Part shown: positions 21,300 to 29,724 of the stretch, piece after piece
How the letters are laid out: each line of letters starts with the position of its first letter
Position numbering within the stretch: position 1 is the first letter of the stretch
Origin: a virus
Length of the DNA stretch: 51,682 nucleotides
Strand: one strand, 5' to 3'
Virus record (IMG/VR): IMGVR_UViG_3300042450_000154
Span: 1-51,682 of that record
Notes under the pieces: generated by a model
Database searches by the model: none
What the model saw: the letters and a program-made list of their open reading frames with translations, nothing else
Told to the model about the DNA's origin: nothing
Program-made: the position numbers and the translations under genes

Positions 21300-21632
21300 A
21301 TGGGTGGAAGCCCTAGTATTAGTGGTGGTATGACATATGATGAACAGAAGAAACTGATGGATGACGAACGCGCCTTCCAAAAGGAACAAGAAGAAGAGCG
21401 TAGAAAAGCAGCAGAAGATTCCGAGACTCGCCGTGTTGCTAGAGAAGCTATTGCTATGGCTAGAACCAAGGCAGATGAGCAAGCAGCAGTCCAAACATCC
21501 ACTGCTGCAGAACAAGAAGCAATTATGGAAGCTCAGTCACAGTCTGAAGCACAGAGTACTAGAGGTATTCAAGGTGGTAACGCTAAGGCATTAGATTTTT
21601 ATTCCGCATTATATAATGGTGTATCTACATAA
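21300..21632 (+). CDS. Hypothetical coiled-coil protein before portal
   Basis: 110 residues after a strong AAGGAGG. It starts GGSPSISGGMT, then has a long charged helix (EQKKLMDDERAFQKEQEEERRKAAE, about residues 15-60), an Ala/Gln/Glu-rich stretch and a C-terminal NAKALDFYSALYNG. It is probably a structural or head-assembly protein given its position 10 nt before the portal. Not recognised. Confidence 0.6.
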   Translation: MGGSPSISGGMTYDEQKKLMDDERAFQKEQEEERRKAAEDSETRRVAREAIAMARTKADEQAAVQTSTAAEQEAIMEAQSQSEAQSTRGIQGGNAKALDFYSALYNGVST

Positions 21633-21642
21633 AGGAGTGTAA

Positions 21643-23256
21643 ATGAAAAACAATCTTGTTGAACGCTTCCGAATGTTAGATGCAATGCGAACATCTAAAC
21701 TATACCGTGCTCGGCTATGTGCCGCACTAACTGTTCCAAGTCTTCTCCCACCTTCGGGTTGGACGGAAGAGATGGAACTACCACAGCCAACATCATCTGT
21801 TGGTGCAAGAGGTGTGACTTCATTAGCTAGTCGAATGCTGTCAGCAATGATGCCTTTGAATGACACACCCTTTTTTAAATTTGGTCTTCGGTCTGGTGTA
21901 GAACCAACCGCAGAAATTGGACAGTATCTTGAGACTATGAGTTATCAAGTCTATCGCAAACTTATTGGTACTAACCTAAGAGAAACAATCTTTCAAACAA
22001 TACAAAATTTAATTGTAGTTGGAGATTGTTTAGTACATGAGATGGATGACTTTAAGTTTAGAGTTACTCGTCTAGATAACTATGCTGTACAGCGTACTGT
22101 TGCTGGAGATGTCAATGAAATTATTCATATTGAATATGATCTTGTAGATCCAGAAGCAATTAGTCCTCACTTCTCTTTACCCGAATCCGCTAAGAGAGGT
22201 TACAAAAAAACATATTGTCAATATCTCAAGGAGGACAACCTATGGAAGTACAAAAAGGAAGACGGCGATGGGAACCTACTGACAAGCGGTGTCTACGAAG
22301 TATGTCCTGTGACGGTACTACGGTGGTACGGCATACCCGGAGAAAACTACGGGAGATCGCACTGCGAAGATATCCTAGGCGACCTATCAAGTCTTGATGG
22401 TTATACTAAGGCACTGCTTGATGGCATGGCAGCAGCCTCAGCTTTCTGGATGGGCATTGATCCATCCGGTATTACTGAGGTAGACGATGTTGCTGATGCA
22501 CCCAATGGCTCATGGATCCCCGTGAGACAAGCAGATGTATTCGTACTGTCACCATCACAGACAATGAACCCACAGATCTCAGCCGCTCAGACCGCTGTTG
22601 AAACTATGCGTAGAGAGATTGGTCAGGCATTCTTAATGTCTGCCTCCTCACTACCAAGTGGCGACCGCGTGACTGCTACTGCTGTTCGTATGATTGGTTC
22701 TGAACTTGAGACAGTCTTAGGTGGAGCATTCAGTGCTATCGCTAGAGATCTCATGGAACCAATTGTCAAGCGATCTGTATTTTTAATGATTGAAAACGAA
22801 GAACTTGATACAAGAATGTATGAACAGTTCTTTGATGATGAAGGTGTATTATCTATTGAAGTAATTACTGGTCTTCAAGCCTTGAGTCGTGACACTGATT
22901 TGCAAAAGCTTATGCAGATGGGCGAGATGGTTCGCAATCTACCTGAGCAAGCAGCCGCTGCGTTTAAATGGGAAGAGTATGCTAGAGCATTGATTACTTC
23001 TCTTGGCTTTGATGCCCGTAATTGGGTACGCTCAGCTGAAGATATTCAACAAGAGCAGATGATGATGCAACAGCAACAGGCTCAGCAGCAGATGACTCAG
23101 GCTTCCACACAGGCAACTGCTGGAGCAATGGGTAACATCATGGCACAGGCAGGACAACAAGATCTCGCACAAAATGGTGGACAAGGTATCATGAATGTTC
23201 TACAGAACTCAGGTGCTGACATGTCTGCATTTACAGGAGGACAACCTAATGGCTAA
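21643..23256 (+). CDS. Portal / head-tail connector (T7 gp8-like)
   Basis: 537 residues, equal in size to T7 gp8 (536). Family features: N-terminal ARLCAALTVPSLLPPSG, the GARGVTSLASRMLSAMMP segment, a beta-rich middle and a Gln/Met-rich C-terminus. It forms the dodecameric ring through which DNA is packaged and ejected. Codon use changes abruptly at about 22240-22400 (ACG, CGG, CTA, GGG, TCG), exactly where another frame is open behind a perfect Shine-Dalgarno. Confidence 0.95.
   Translation: MKNNLVERFRMLDAMRTSKLYRARLCAALTVPSLLPPSGWTEEMELPQPTSSVGARGVTSLASRMLSAMMPLNDTPFFKFGLRSGVEPTAEIGQYLETMSYQVYRKLIGTNLRETIFQTIQNLIVVGDCLVHEMDDFKFRVTRLDNYAVQRTVAGDVNEIIHIEYDLVDPEAISPHFSLPESAKRGYKKTYCQYLKEDNLWKYKKEDGDGNLLTSGVYEVCPVTVLRWYGIPGENYGRSHCEDILGDLSSLDGYTKALLDGMAAASAFWMGIDPSGITEVDDVADAPNGSWIPVRQADVFVLSPSQTMNPQISAAQTAVETMRREIGQAFLMSASSLPSGDRVTATAVRMIGSELETVLGGAFSAIARDLMEPIVKRSVFLMIENEELDTRMYEQFFDDEGVLSIEVITGLQALSRDTDLQKLMQMGEMVRNLPEQAAAAFKWEEYARALITSLGFDARNWVRSAEDIQQEQMMMQQQQAQQQMTQASTQATAGAMGNIMAQAGQQDLAQNGGQGIMNVLQNSGADMSAFTGGQPNG
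22242..22397 (+). CDS. Candidate overlapping gene inside portal, Arg-rich 51-residue product
   Basis: AAGGAGG (22228-22234) lies 7 nt before ATG 22242, in a frame shifted from the portal. The frame stays open for 51 codons to a TGA. The product is very basic (MEVQKGRRRWEP at the start, RRYPRRPIKS at the end) with two cysteines. Portal codon use is abnormal over just this interval and returns to normal after it, as expected if two frames are constrained. A recombination patch or chance frame is the alternative. Confidence 0.4.
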   Translation: MEVQKGRRRWEPTDKRCLRSMSCDGTTVVRHTRRKLREIALRRYPRRPIKS

Positions 23257-23545
23257 GAAAGTTAATAAAGCTAGCATGTCTTGTAACAAACCTACTAAGT
23301 CTCCTAACCCGAATAAGAAACGGGTAGTAAAGGCTTGTGCTAATGGGCAAGAGAAGATCATTCATTATGGGGCAGCAGGTTATGGTAACAACTATAGTCC
23401 TGAAGCTCGTAAGTCTTTCAAGGCTAGACATAAGTGTGATTCCGCAAGTAATAAACTCACTGCTAAATACTGGGCATGCAAAGACCTATGGGGTGGACCC
23501 GGTAAGTCTAAGACATCATGCCCCAAAAATAGAAAATGTAAGTAA
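23249..23545 (+). CDS. Small Cys/Lys-rich conserved-type protein
   Basis: 98 residues from ATG 23249, with AGGAGG 8 nt upstream; overlaps the portal stop. Five or more cysteines in a basic background: MSCNKP, VKACANG, RHKCDS, YWACKDLW, TSCPKNRKCK. The GYGNNYSPEARKSFKARHKCD...LTAKYWACK pattern is familiar from aquatic phage and related proteins of unknown function. It might bind metal or nucleic acid. It opens the fibre-type cassette. Confidence 0.6.
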   Translation: MAKKVNKASMSCNKPTKSPNPNKKRVVKACANGQEKIIHYGAAGYGNNYSPEARKSFKARHKCDSASNKLTAKYWACKDLWGGPGKSKTSCPKNRKCK

Positions 23546-23973
23546 TGAGCACAAGCCAAGCATTACAACAACAGCAATTATTTAATACACAAATAGAAAA
23601 CCGCTTACAATTACACACACATCCACTATCAAGTCTGACTCAAAGTGGAGCTATTATAGGTCAAGTACCTACATGGAACGGAAGTACATGGGCAGCGGCA
23701 GCACAATTAGGTACTGGAAATGTTGAAGTAGCAGTACCTGATTACTCTAATATAAATACTGTAGCAAACTTTAGTGCTCCTGTATCTTTTACTAGCCCTC
23801 TTTTTGTATTGCAGATAGGGGCTACTATTCCAACGGATGGTCAAGTATTAACAGCATCAGGAGAAAATGGAACGGCAATTTGGGCTGATCCCATAAGCGT
23901 AGGCATGATTGATGGTGGCTTTCCTAGTGATAACTACAGCAACATCGCAATTATAGATGGAGGTACACCTTAA
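23545..23973 (+). CDS. Putative tail/fibre-associated protein
   Basis: 142 residues with a helical, Gln-rich N-terminus (QALQQQQLFNTQIENRLQ), a WNGSTW segment and a Gly/Ser/Thr/Ala-rich beta-type remainder. The C-terminus contains two DGG motifs (MIDGGFP, IIDGGTP), shared in form with the ends of the next two proteins. It is TAATG-linked to its neighbours. Role in fibre or adhesin assembly is inferred from composition and context. Confidence 0.55.
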   Translation: MSTSQALQQQQLFNTQIENRLQLHTHPLSSLTQSGAIIGQVPTWNGSTWAAAAQLGTGNVEVAVPDYSNINTVANFSAPVSFTSPLFVLQIGATIPTDGQVLTASGENGTAIWADPISVGMIDGGFPSDNYSNIAIIDGGTP

Positions 23974-24389
23974 TGGCAGCTAAAATTCAAATAAGACGGG
24001 GTACTGCTGCACAATGGACTGCTGCTAATCCAGTTTTAATTGTTGGCGAATTAGGATTTGAAACTGATACAAAGTTGATTAAGGCTGGTGACGGTACAAC
24101 AGCATGGACAGCTCTTGCTTACTACACAGGAGCAGCACCAGACGCACTAAATCTTACAGGTACAACACTTGCCCCTACTATTGTTTCATCTAGTTTAACC
24201 ACAGTTGGAACTCTTACTGGTCTGACTGTCTCTAATACTATTACAGGAAACATAAACACTGCTTCACAGTTACAAAACCCAAGAACAATAAGTCTTGGAG
24301 GAGAAGCAACTGGTAATACAAGTTTTGATGGATCAGCTAATGTTACAATTACAACAACTATTCCACTGCTTGACGGCGGGAATTACTAA
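23973..24389 (+). CDS. Fibre-type protein with Mtd_N-like N-terminus
   Basis: 138 residues. The start KIQIRRGTAAQWTAANPVL followed by GELGFETDT and GDGTTAW is characteristic of the major-tropism-determinant N-terminal/fibre attachment domain found in many phage tail proteins. The rest is a Thr/Leu-rich fibre shaft. It ends LLDGGNY, the terminal tag shared with neighbours. Likely trimeric, attached to the virion. Confidence 0.7.
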   Translation: MAAKIQIRRGTAAQWTAANPVLIVGELGFETDTKLIKAGDGTTAWTALAYYTGAAPDALNLTGTTLAPTIVSSSLTTVGTLTGLTVSNTITGNINTASQLQNPRTISLGGEATGNTSFDGSANVTITTTIPLLDGGNY

Positions 24390-24397
24390 GGAAAACT

Positions 24398-25303
24398 ATG
24401 CCAAATACAATTAGAATTAAACGAAGTACAGGAATCGCTGCACCAGCCTCACTTGCAAACGCAGAATTGGCGTTTACAGAAGGAACAAAAACTCTTTACT
24501 ATGGAGTAGGTACTGGTGGAGCAGGTGGAACTGCTACTACTGTTGAAGCAATTGGAGGACTTGGTGCTTTTGTTTCTCTTGGAAGTACTGCACAAAGTAT
24601 TGCAGGTGTTAAGACCTTTACTGGTGCTACTGTACTTGGAACTCCGGGATCTGGAACGCTCACTAATTGTAGTGGTCTTCCATTAACCACAGGTATAACT
24701 GGTACTCTTGCTGTTGGTAACGGAGGTACTGGAGCTACTACGCTTGCACTAGCGGGTATTGCCTTGCGGGGTGCAAACTCTGACATTACCTCCCTATCAG
24801 GACTGACAACCGCTCTATCTGTAGGACAGGGCGGTACGGGCGTTACTACAAGCACAGGCACAGGTGCAGGAGTTCACGCAGTAGGTCCAACATTTACAGG
24901 AACAATTGGCTGTGATGCTATTACATCTACAGGAAATATTATTGTTGGTGGTAATCTAACTGTCAACGGAACTACTACTACAATTAATGCAACTACAACG
25001 ACTCTTGATGATCCCATCATTACTCTTGGTGGTGACACCGCTCCTGCAGCGGATGACAATAAAGATCGCGGAGTAGAATTTAGGTGGCACAATGGAACTT
25101 CGGCAAAGCTTGGCTTCTTTGGATTTGACGATTCAACTGGATACATGACTTTTATTCCTGATGCAACAAATACAGCAGAGGTTTTCTCTGGAACTATGGG
25201 TGACATCCAAGCGACTAATTTCCGTGGTGCTTTGATTGGTAATGCAAGTACAGTTACAAATGGTTTATACACAGACAGCACCGTTGACGGTGGATCTTAT
25301 TAA
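24398..25303 (+). CDS. Fibre-type protein, Gly/Thr-rich
   Basis: 301 residues. The N-terminus (TIRIKRSTG, then NAELAFTEGTKTLYYG) is a variant of the attachment domain of the previous protein. The shaft has LAVGNGGTGATT and VGQGGTGVTT motifs, typical of trimeric phage fibres, then GNLTVNGTTTTI and a LDDPIITLGGD end domain. It terminates VDGGSY. Probably a receptor-binding or decoration fibre. Confidence 0.7.
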   Translation: MPNTIRIKRSTGIAAPASLANAELAFTEGTKTLYYGVGTGGAGGTATTVEAIGGLGAFVSLGSTAQSIAGVKTFTGATVLGTPGSGTLTNCSGLPLTTGITGTLAVGNGGTGATTLALAGIALRGANSDITSLSGLTTALSVGQGGTGVTTSTGTGAGVHAVGPTFTGTIGCDAITSTGNIIVGGNLTVNGTTTTINATTTTLDDPIITLGGDTAPAADDNKDRGVEFRWHNGTSAKLGFFGFDDSTGYMTFIPDATNTAEVFSGTMGDIQATNFRGALIGNASTVTNGLYTDSTVDGGSY

Positions 25304-25311
25304 GGTAACTA

Positions 25312-25953
25312 ATGGCAAATATAATTCAGCTTAAAAGAAGCGCAACGGCATCAGCGATACCATCAAGTGGATCTCTAGTTGCGGGAGAACTAGCTGTAAA
25401 CACAGCAGATGGAAAATTATATCTAAAAAAAGATGATGCATCGGTTGTGCAAATAGGTGCTGGATCAGGTGCTGGATTAGGGGATGCTAATACATTCACA
25501 GCACTAAATAGTTTTAATGCAGGTATATCTGCTGCTGGTGCAACATTTTCTAGCGCAGTAAACATTACATTGAATACCGCTCCCGCACTCAAAATCGGAA
25601 CTCATGGAACAAAAGACCTACTATTATCATCTACTGATGGTGTAGGACTTATAGAACAAGGTGGGGCAGGTTCAGCACAACTAACGATTAGACAAGCAAG
25701 CGGTGGTATTGTTAAGATTGGTGGTGTTACTAATTTTGCTTATGTATCAGATGCTACTGACGCAATAGCATTGCAAACAATAGGAGTATTATATCTTGGA
25801 GATGCTGATGGTGCTAACAATAGTACCAGCATCACGATTGATGATACTGTTTCAAACATAACATATTCAGCAGGTCAACATACATTTTATGGTCCTATTA
25901 CCGCACCAAATATTGCTGGGTTAGAACAAACATTCTTGTTTATGGGAGCATAA
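25312..25953 (+). CDS. Fibre-type protein with Mtd_N-like N-terminus
   Basis: 213 residues. It begins NIIQLKRSATAS, then LVAGELAVNTADGKLYLKKDD, again the fibre attachment pattern; the rest is beta-rich and Gly/Thr-rich. It lacks the terminal DGG tag of the three preceding proteins and ends LEQTFLFMGA. Third of a tandem set of paralogous N-termini. Confidence 0.65.
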   Translation: MANIIQLKRSATASAIPSSGSLVAGELAVNTADGKLYLKKDDASVVQIGAGSGAGLGDANTFTALNSFNAGISAAGATFSSAVNITLNTAPALKIGTHGTKDLLLSSTDGVGLIEQGGAGSAQLTIRQASGGIVKIGGVTNFAYVSDATDAIALQTIGVLYLGDADGANNSTSITIDDTVSNITYSAGQHTFYGPITAPNIAGLEQTFLFMGA

Positions 25954-25957
25954 AAAT

Positions 25958-26284
25958 ATGGCAAATGTATACAAAGTTTTAGGTCAATCAAATCCTGCAG
26001 CAACAACACTCACAACGCTTTATACAGTACCAGCATCAACTTCTGCTGTTGCTTCTACTTTAACAGTATGTAATATTGGAGTATCAACAACGGTTCGTGT
26101 TGCAGTTCGCCCTGCGGGTGCAGGTATTGCAAATCAACATTATATTATATATGAAACAGTAGTAAATGCTAACGATACCTTATTCTTCACTCTTGGTTTG
26201 TCGTTGGCTACCACAGATGTTGTGTCTGTTTATGCAGGAAGTGCAAATGTTTCTTTTAATCTTTATGGGACACAAATAACATGA
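25958..26284 (+). CDS. Phage virion-associated beta-sandwich-type protein
   Basis: 108 residues: TLYTVPASTSAV near residue 24, then TVCNIGVSTTVRVAVRPAGAGIANQHYI, ANDTLFFTLGLSLATTDVVSVYA and SFNLYGTQIT. This arrangement is common in small phage tail-associated proteins whose exact role is unknown. The stop overlaps the next ATG, tying it to the BspA-like gene. Confidence 0.6.
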   Translation: MANVYKVLGQSNPAATTLTTLYTVPASTSAVASTLTVCNIGVSTTVRVAVRPAGAGIANQHYIIYETVVNANDTLFFTLGLSLATTDVVSVYAGSANVSFNLYGTQIT

Positions 26285-28752
26285 GTTTTGGATATGCCAC
26301 AAAAAGAAATATAACACCGAAACAAGTATCAATTAGTAATATTGATACTAGGATTGATAATATTACTCCTTGGGTAAGAAATCCTTCATGGACTGCGCTT
26401 CCTGCTATGACAGGTGCAGATAATAAATTTGTTGGTTTGCACAGAGTAGATGTAGGCAACGCAAACTTTTTAGCACTCAGTGCCGCAGGAAACTATACTG
26501 TAGACTGGGGTGACGGAAGTGCCACAGAAAATATTAATAGTGGTGTGGTTGCTCAGCACCAATATGTTTTTACTGATGCAGGATTGGCTAACACCAATGC
26601 TCCTGTAACTCTTACTGATGCGGGTGATGTTGTTACTCGCACAGCACACGGATATTCAAACGGAAACACAGTACGTTTTTATAATATTGTAAGTACCACA
26701 GGATTGAGTGAAGGACAGGTATATTATGTGGTTAATACATCTGCTGATACATTTCAGGTATCTACTACGCTTGGTGGATCTGTCCTACCACTCACGACAA
26801 ACGGAAGTGCTACTTTACTACCGTACAAACTAGCAGTTGTTACTGTGACACCACAAGCAGGACAATCATTTACAACTATAAATGTACATAAAAAACACAA
26901 TCAAAATAGTTTAAATTCTTATAGCAGTGGATTTCTTGATATAAAAATTGCAGGTTCAAGTCTTACAAGTATTTTGATTGGTGTTGCAACTGCGGGGGCT
27001 AGCACACGACTTATTGATTTTAGATCATTAGAACAAGTGTGTATATTGAGTAATGCTATGACAGGCACAAGTGCAAGTTACTTGTTTTCTACTATGACTG
27101 CTTTACAAAATGTTGTTTTGGTTTTTGATTCTGCTTTGACGGATATAAGTTTTATGTTTACTGGTTGTACCTCACTCACCACAGTGCCTTTGTTTAATAC
27201 TGCAAGTGTGACAAATATGACTAGTATGTTTAATACTTGTACCTCACTCACCACAGCGCCTTTGTTTAATACTGCAAGTGTGACTAGTATGAATAGTATG
27301 TTTACTTTTTGTGGCTCACTCACAATAGTGCCTTTGTTCAATACTGTAAATGTAACTGATATGGCTTCTATGTTTAATGCTTGCCGAAAACTTATAAGAG
27401 TGCCTTTGTTTAATACTGCAAGTGTGACTACTATGCAGAGTATGTTTAGTAGTTGTCAATCACTCATCACAGTGCCTTTGTTTAATACTACAGGTACAAA
27501 CTTAAATATGAATAATATGTTTAATACTTGTACCTCACTAACAACCGTGCCTTTGTTTAATACTGCAAGTGTTACTAATATGAATGCTATGTTTGGTAGT
27601 TGTAGCGCACTCCAATCATTGCCTTTGTTTAATACTGCAAATGTAACAAATATGGGTAGTATGTTTAGTGGTTGTAGCTCACTCACCACAGTGCCTTTGT
27701 TTAATACTGCAAATGTAACAAATATGTCTAATATGTTTCAATTTTGTACTCATCTTAAAACAGTTCCTTTGTTTGTTACTACAGGCGCAAGTTTAAGTAT
27801 GGCTTCAATGTTTCTTAGTTGTACCTCACTCACCACAGTGCCTTTGTTTAATACTGCAAGTGTGGTTTCTATGGGTAGTATGTTTTCTAATTGTACCTCA
27901 CTCACCACAGTGCCTTTGTTTAATACTGCAAATGTAACAAATATGGGTAGTATGTTTAGTAGTTGTGCCTCGCTCGTAACAGTACCTTTGTTTAACACTG
28001 CAAGTGTGACTACTGTAGGTAGTATGTTTGGTTTCTGTGCCTCACTCACCACAGTACCTGTATTTAATCTCACGAATGCGACTACAGTCTCTATGTTTGG
28101 TAGTTGTCCCTCACTGGTTAAAGCAACTGTATCTGGTGTTAGATTTGCTCAGACTGTCAATGGTTCCAAACTTTCTGAAACAGAACTTACAAGTATTATT
28201 GATAATATAGGAAGAGCAAACTCACAAGGCTTAGTATTAAATATTAGCAGCAATTGGGGAGCAGTAACTCCTGTTTCACTTACTTGCACTCCAACCGCAG
28301 GATTAACCACAATTACAGCAGCAAACACAGCAGGTGTTGTTGTGGGTATGCAGTGGACTGGTACAGGAAGTCCTGCCACTACAGCAATTGCTTGCACCTT
28401 TACAGATGCTGGTGATTTAGTCACAAAAAACGCACATGGTTTATCGAATGGTGATCGTGTTAGTTTTGCCACAATTGTTACCACAACAGGAATTCTTACC
28501 AATACAATATATTTTGTAATTAATGCAGCCGCAGACACTTTCCAAGTAGCAGCCACTTCAGGTGGTGCTGCTATTGCTCTTACTACAAACGGAACAGGAA
28601 CAGTTCGTTGGGAATCTGTAGTTACTGCTATCACACCAAACACTAACATTACAGTTAGTAGACCCGCAACAGCAACTGGTTCTACCTCATTGGCATTTAG
28701 AACCCTAAAAACACAAACGGCTCTTCTCAAAGGATGGGCTGTAACAGGATAA
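26281..28752 (+). CDS. BspA/DUF285 leucine-rich-repeat surface-type adhesin
   Basis: 823 residues. An N-terminal VDWGDGS motif (about 74-80) is typical of BspA-type proteins. Thirteen tandem repeats (residues about 298-610) follow the form SLTTVPLFNTASVTNM.SMF..C, the BspA/DUF285 LRR. Two copies of a HG.SNG..V.F..I..TTG / ADTFQV..T.GG domain flank the repeats (about 110-183 and 706-780). In bacteria these LRRs mediate surface binding; here a receptor-binding or glycan-binding fibre tip is inferred. There is no signal peptide, as expected for a virion protein. Confidence 0.8.
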   Translation: MSFGYATKRNITPKQVSISNIDTRIDNITPWVRNPSWTALPAMTGADNKFVGLHRVDVGNANFLALSAAGNYTVDWGDGSATENINSGVVAQHQYVFTDAGLANTNAPVTLTDAGDVVTRTAHGYSNGNTVRFYNIVSTTGLSEGQVYYVVNTSADTFQVSTTLGGSVLPLTTNGSATLLPYKLAVVTVTPQAGQSFTTINVHKKHNQNSLNSYSSGFLDIKIAGSSLTSILIGVATAGASTRLIDFRSLEQVCILSNAMTGTSASYLFSTMTALQNVVLVFDSALTDISFMFTGCTSLTTVPLFNTASVTNMTSMFNTCTSLTTAPLFNTASVTSMNSMFTFCGSLTIVPLFNTVNVTDMASMFNACRKLIRVPLFNTASVTTMQSMFSSCQSLITVPLFNTTGTNLNMNNMFNTCTSLTTVPLFNTASVTNMNAMFGSCSALQSLPLFNTANVTNMGSMFSGCSSLTTVPLFNTANVTNMSNMFQFCTHLKTVPLFVTTGASLSMASMFLSCTSLTTVPLFNTASVVSMGSMFSNCTSLTTVPLFNTANVTNMGSMFSSCASLVTVPLFNTASVTTVGSMFGFCASLTTVPVFNLTNATTVSMFGSCPSLVKATVSGVRFAQTVNGSKLSETELTSIIDNIGRANSQGLVLNISSNWGAVTPVSLTCTPTAGLTTITAANTAGVVVGMQWTGTGSPATTAIACTFTDAGDLVTKNAHGLSNGDRVSFATIVTTTGILTNTIYFVINAAADTFQVAATSGGAAIALTTNGTGTVRWESVVTAITPNTNITVSRPATATGSTSLAFRTLKTQTALLKGWAVTG
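27172..28110 (+). repeat. Thirteen 72-nt coding tandem repeats
   Basis: Direct repeats of 72 nt (24 codons), with two units of 75 nt and a last unit of 69 nt, all in frame. The core TGCCTTTGTTTAATACTGCA is almost unchanged between units, so DNA identity is high, pointing to recent expansion or gene conversion. Such repeats can change number by recombination and vary binding reach. Confidence 0.9.
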
Positions 28753-28756
28753 CAAT

Positions 28757-28939
28757 ATGGCATTTTATAAAATAGAAAACGAAGAAGTACAAATTGTAGA
28801 AACCTGTATCGCTGGAATGGATCTTGATCTTCATTACTTACAAAAAGATACTTATACCTATCCCGTACAGGGATGGTATTGGTTTGACACCATAGAAGAA
28901 GCATATGCGTTTTTTGATTTGGTGTATAAAGAACCCTAA
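28757..28939 (+). CDS. Small hypothetical protein after adhesin
   Basis: 60 residues: KIENEEVQIVETCIAG at the start, then WYWFDTIEEAYAFFDL at the end. It begins 4 nt after the BspA-like gene. Small proteins after fibre genes are sometimes assembly chaperones, but nothing in this sequence proves that role. Confidence 0.55.
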   Translation: MAFYKIENEEVQIVETCIAGMDLDLHYLQKDTYTYPVQGWYWFDTIEEAYAFFDLVYKEP

Positions 28940-28948
28940 AGAATAATA

Positions 28949-29047
28949 ATGGCAAAGAAAACATACAAATGCAACTGTGGTAAAACTACCACATGCACAG
29001 GTAAAGACGCTACAAAGATAGTGTATCCAAAGAAAGATAAAAAATAA
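28949..29047 (+). CDS. Tiny Cys/Lys-rich protein
   Basis: 32 residues, too short for most gene finders. It has CNCGKTTTC (three cysteines) in a basic background and a KKDKK end. The TAA overlaps the next ATG (TAATG), supporting translation. It may be a small metal-binding peptide; function unknown. Confidence 0.45.
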   Translation: MAKKTYKCNCGKTTTCTGKDATKIVYPKKDKK

Positions 29048-29571
29048 TGATTCATACACATACAATGTCTCAAACAAAGCAAGCAAGAGAGGATATGTTT
29101 ATTGGAGCAACGGGTTCCAATGCTAACTCTCTTACTGCATACAACGAACATGTTAGTTTAACTTCTATGGCAAATGATGCCACAAGTTTAATTATCCCTT
29201 CAGGTCTTTATACCCATGTACGGATCCATCCTTTACTACTTAGCTACACGACTAGTGCTGGCTTTCGAGTAACAGGTTGGTCTAAACTAGGTAATACTTA
29301 CTATCCAACACTGTTGTTTGTAGGTTCAATTACAGGAGTTCAGGCTTCTACAATGATTACCAATAACGGTGTTGCCCTTAAAGGTGTATACGGTATTGCA
29401 GCAACCGCTGGATTGGGTGCAAACACATTAATTAATAACTCTGCTGTGCTGTCGGTAGCATCAGTAGTTGTCCCAGTGTTTGGATGTTCGCATATTGAGG
29501 TTGATTTTATCTCAAATACAGCTACATCAGCATACGCTAACTTCTTGTATAGCTATTGCTCTATTAATTAA
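29047..29571 (+). CDS. Putative virion decoration/fibre protein
   Basis: 174 residues, beta-rich with many Ser, Thr, Ala and Gly (LIIPSGLYTHVRIHPLLLSYTTSAGFRVTGW, SVASVVVPVFGCSHIEVDF). There is no recognised family, but the pattern and position within the fibre cassette point to a structural protein. An internal ATG at 29065 is an alternative start. Confidence 0.5.
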   Translation: MIHTHTMSQTKQAREDMFIGATGSNANSLTAYNEHVSLTSMANDATSLIIPSGLYTHVRIHPLLLSYTTSAGFRVTGWSKLGNTYYPTLLFVGSITGVQASTMITNNGVALKGVYGIAATAGLGANTLINNSAVLSVASVVVPVFGCSHIEVDFISNTATSAYANFLYSYCSIN

Positions 29572-29619
29572 CCGTATAACTCCATACTCTAACATAATTA
29601 TTTATAAGAAAGGAATACT

Positions 29620-29703
29620 ATGAAGAAGAAACCAGCTAAGAAGATGATGATGGATAAGAAGATGGCGGTTAAGAAAGCCGCTTCCAAGAAGAAGCCTTAT
29701 TAA
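29620..29703 (+). CDS. Tiny Lys/Met-rich peptide
   Basis: 27 residues after AAAGGA, of which about half are Lys, with a Met run (KKMMMDKKMAVKKAASKKK). It could be a DNA-condensing or ribosome-binding peptide; composition is the only clue. It stands in the 150-nt gap before the scaffold gene. Confidence 0.45.
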   Translation: MKKKPAKKMMMDKKMAVKKAASKKKPY

Positions 29704-29724
29704 ATTTAACGAAAGATACACAAT

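Noticed and set aside
24499-25281. Two - strand open frames within fibre genes
   Set aside because: Val/Pro/Ala-rich shadows of Thr/Gly-rich fibre coding sequence; no start signals and opposite orientation to all real genes.
27172-28110. Regularly spaced direct repeats suggesting a CRISPR array
   Set aside because: Units are 72 nt, in frame, have no distinct spacers and encode BspA-type leucine-rich repeats.
28149-28964. Long open frame on the - strand (about 270 codons)
   Set aside because: It is antisense to the end of the BspA-like gene and the next small gene, has no ribosome binding site and arises from the Thr/Ala-rich codon pattern; no other gene is on this strand.
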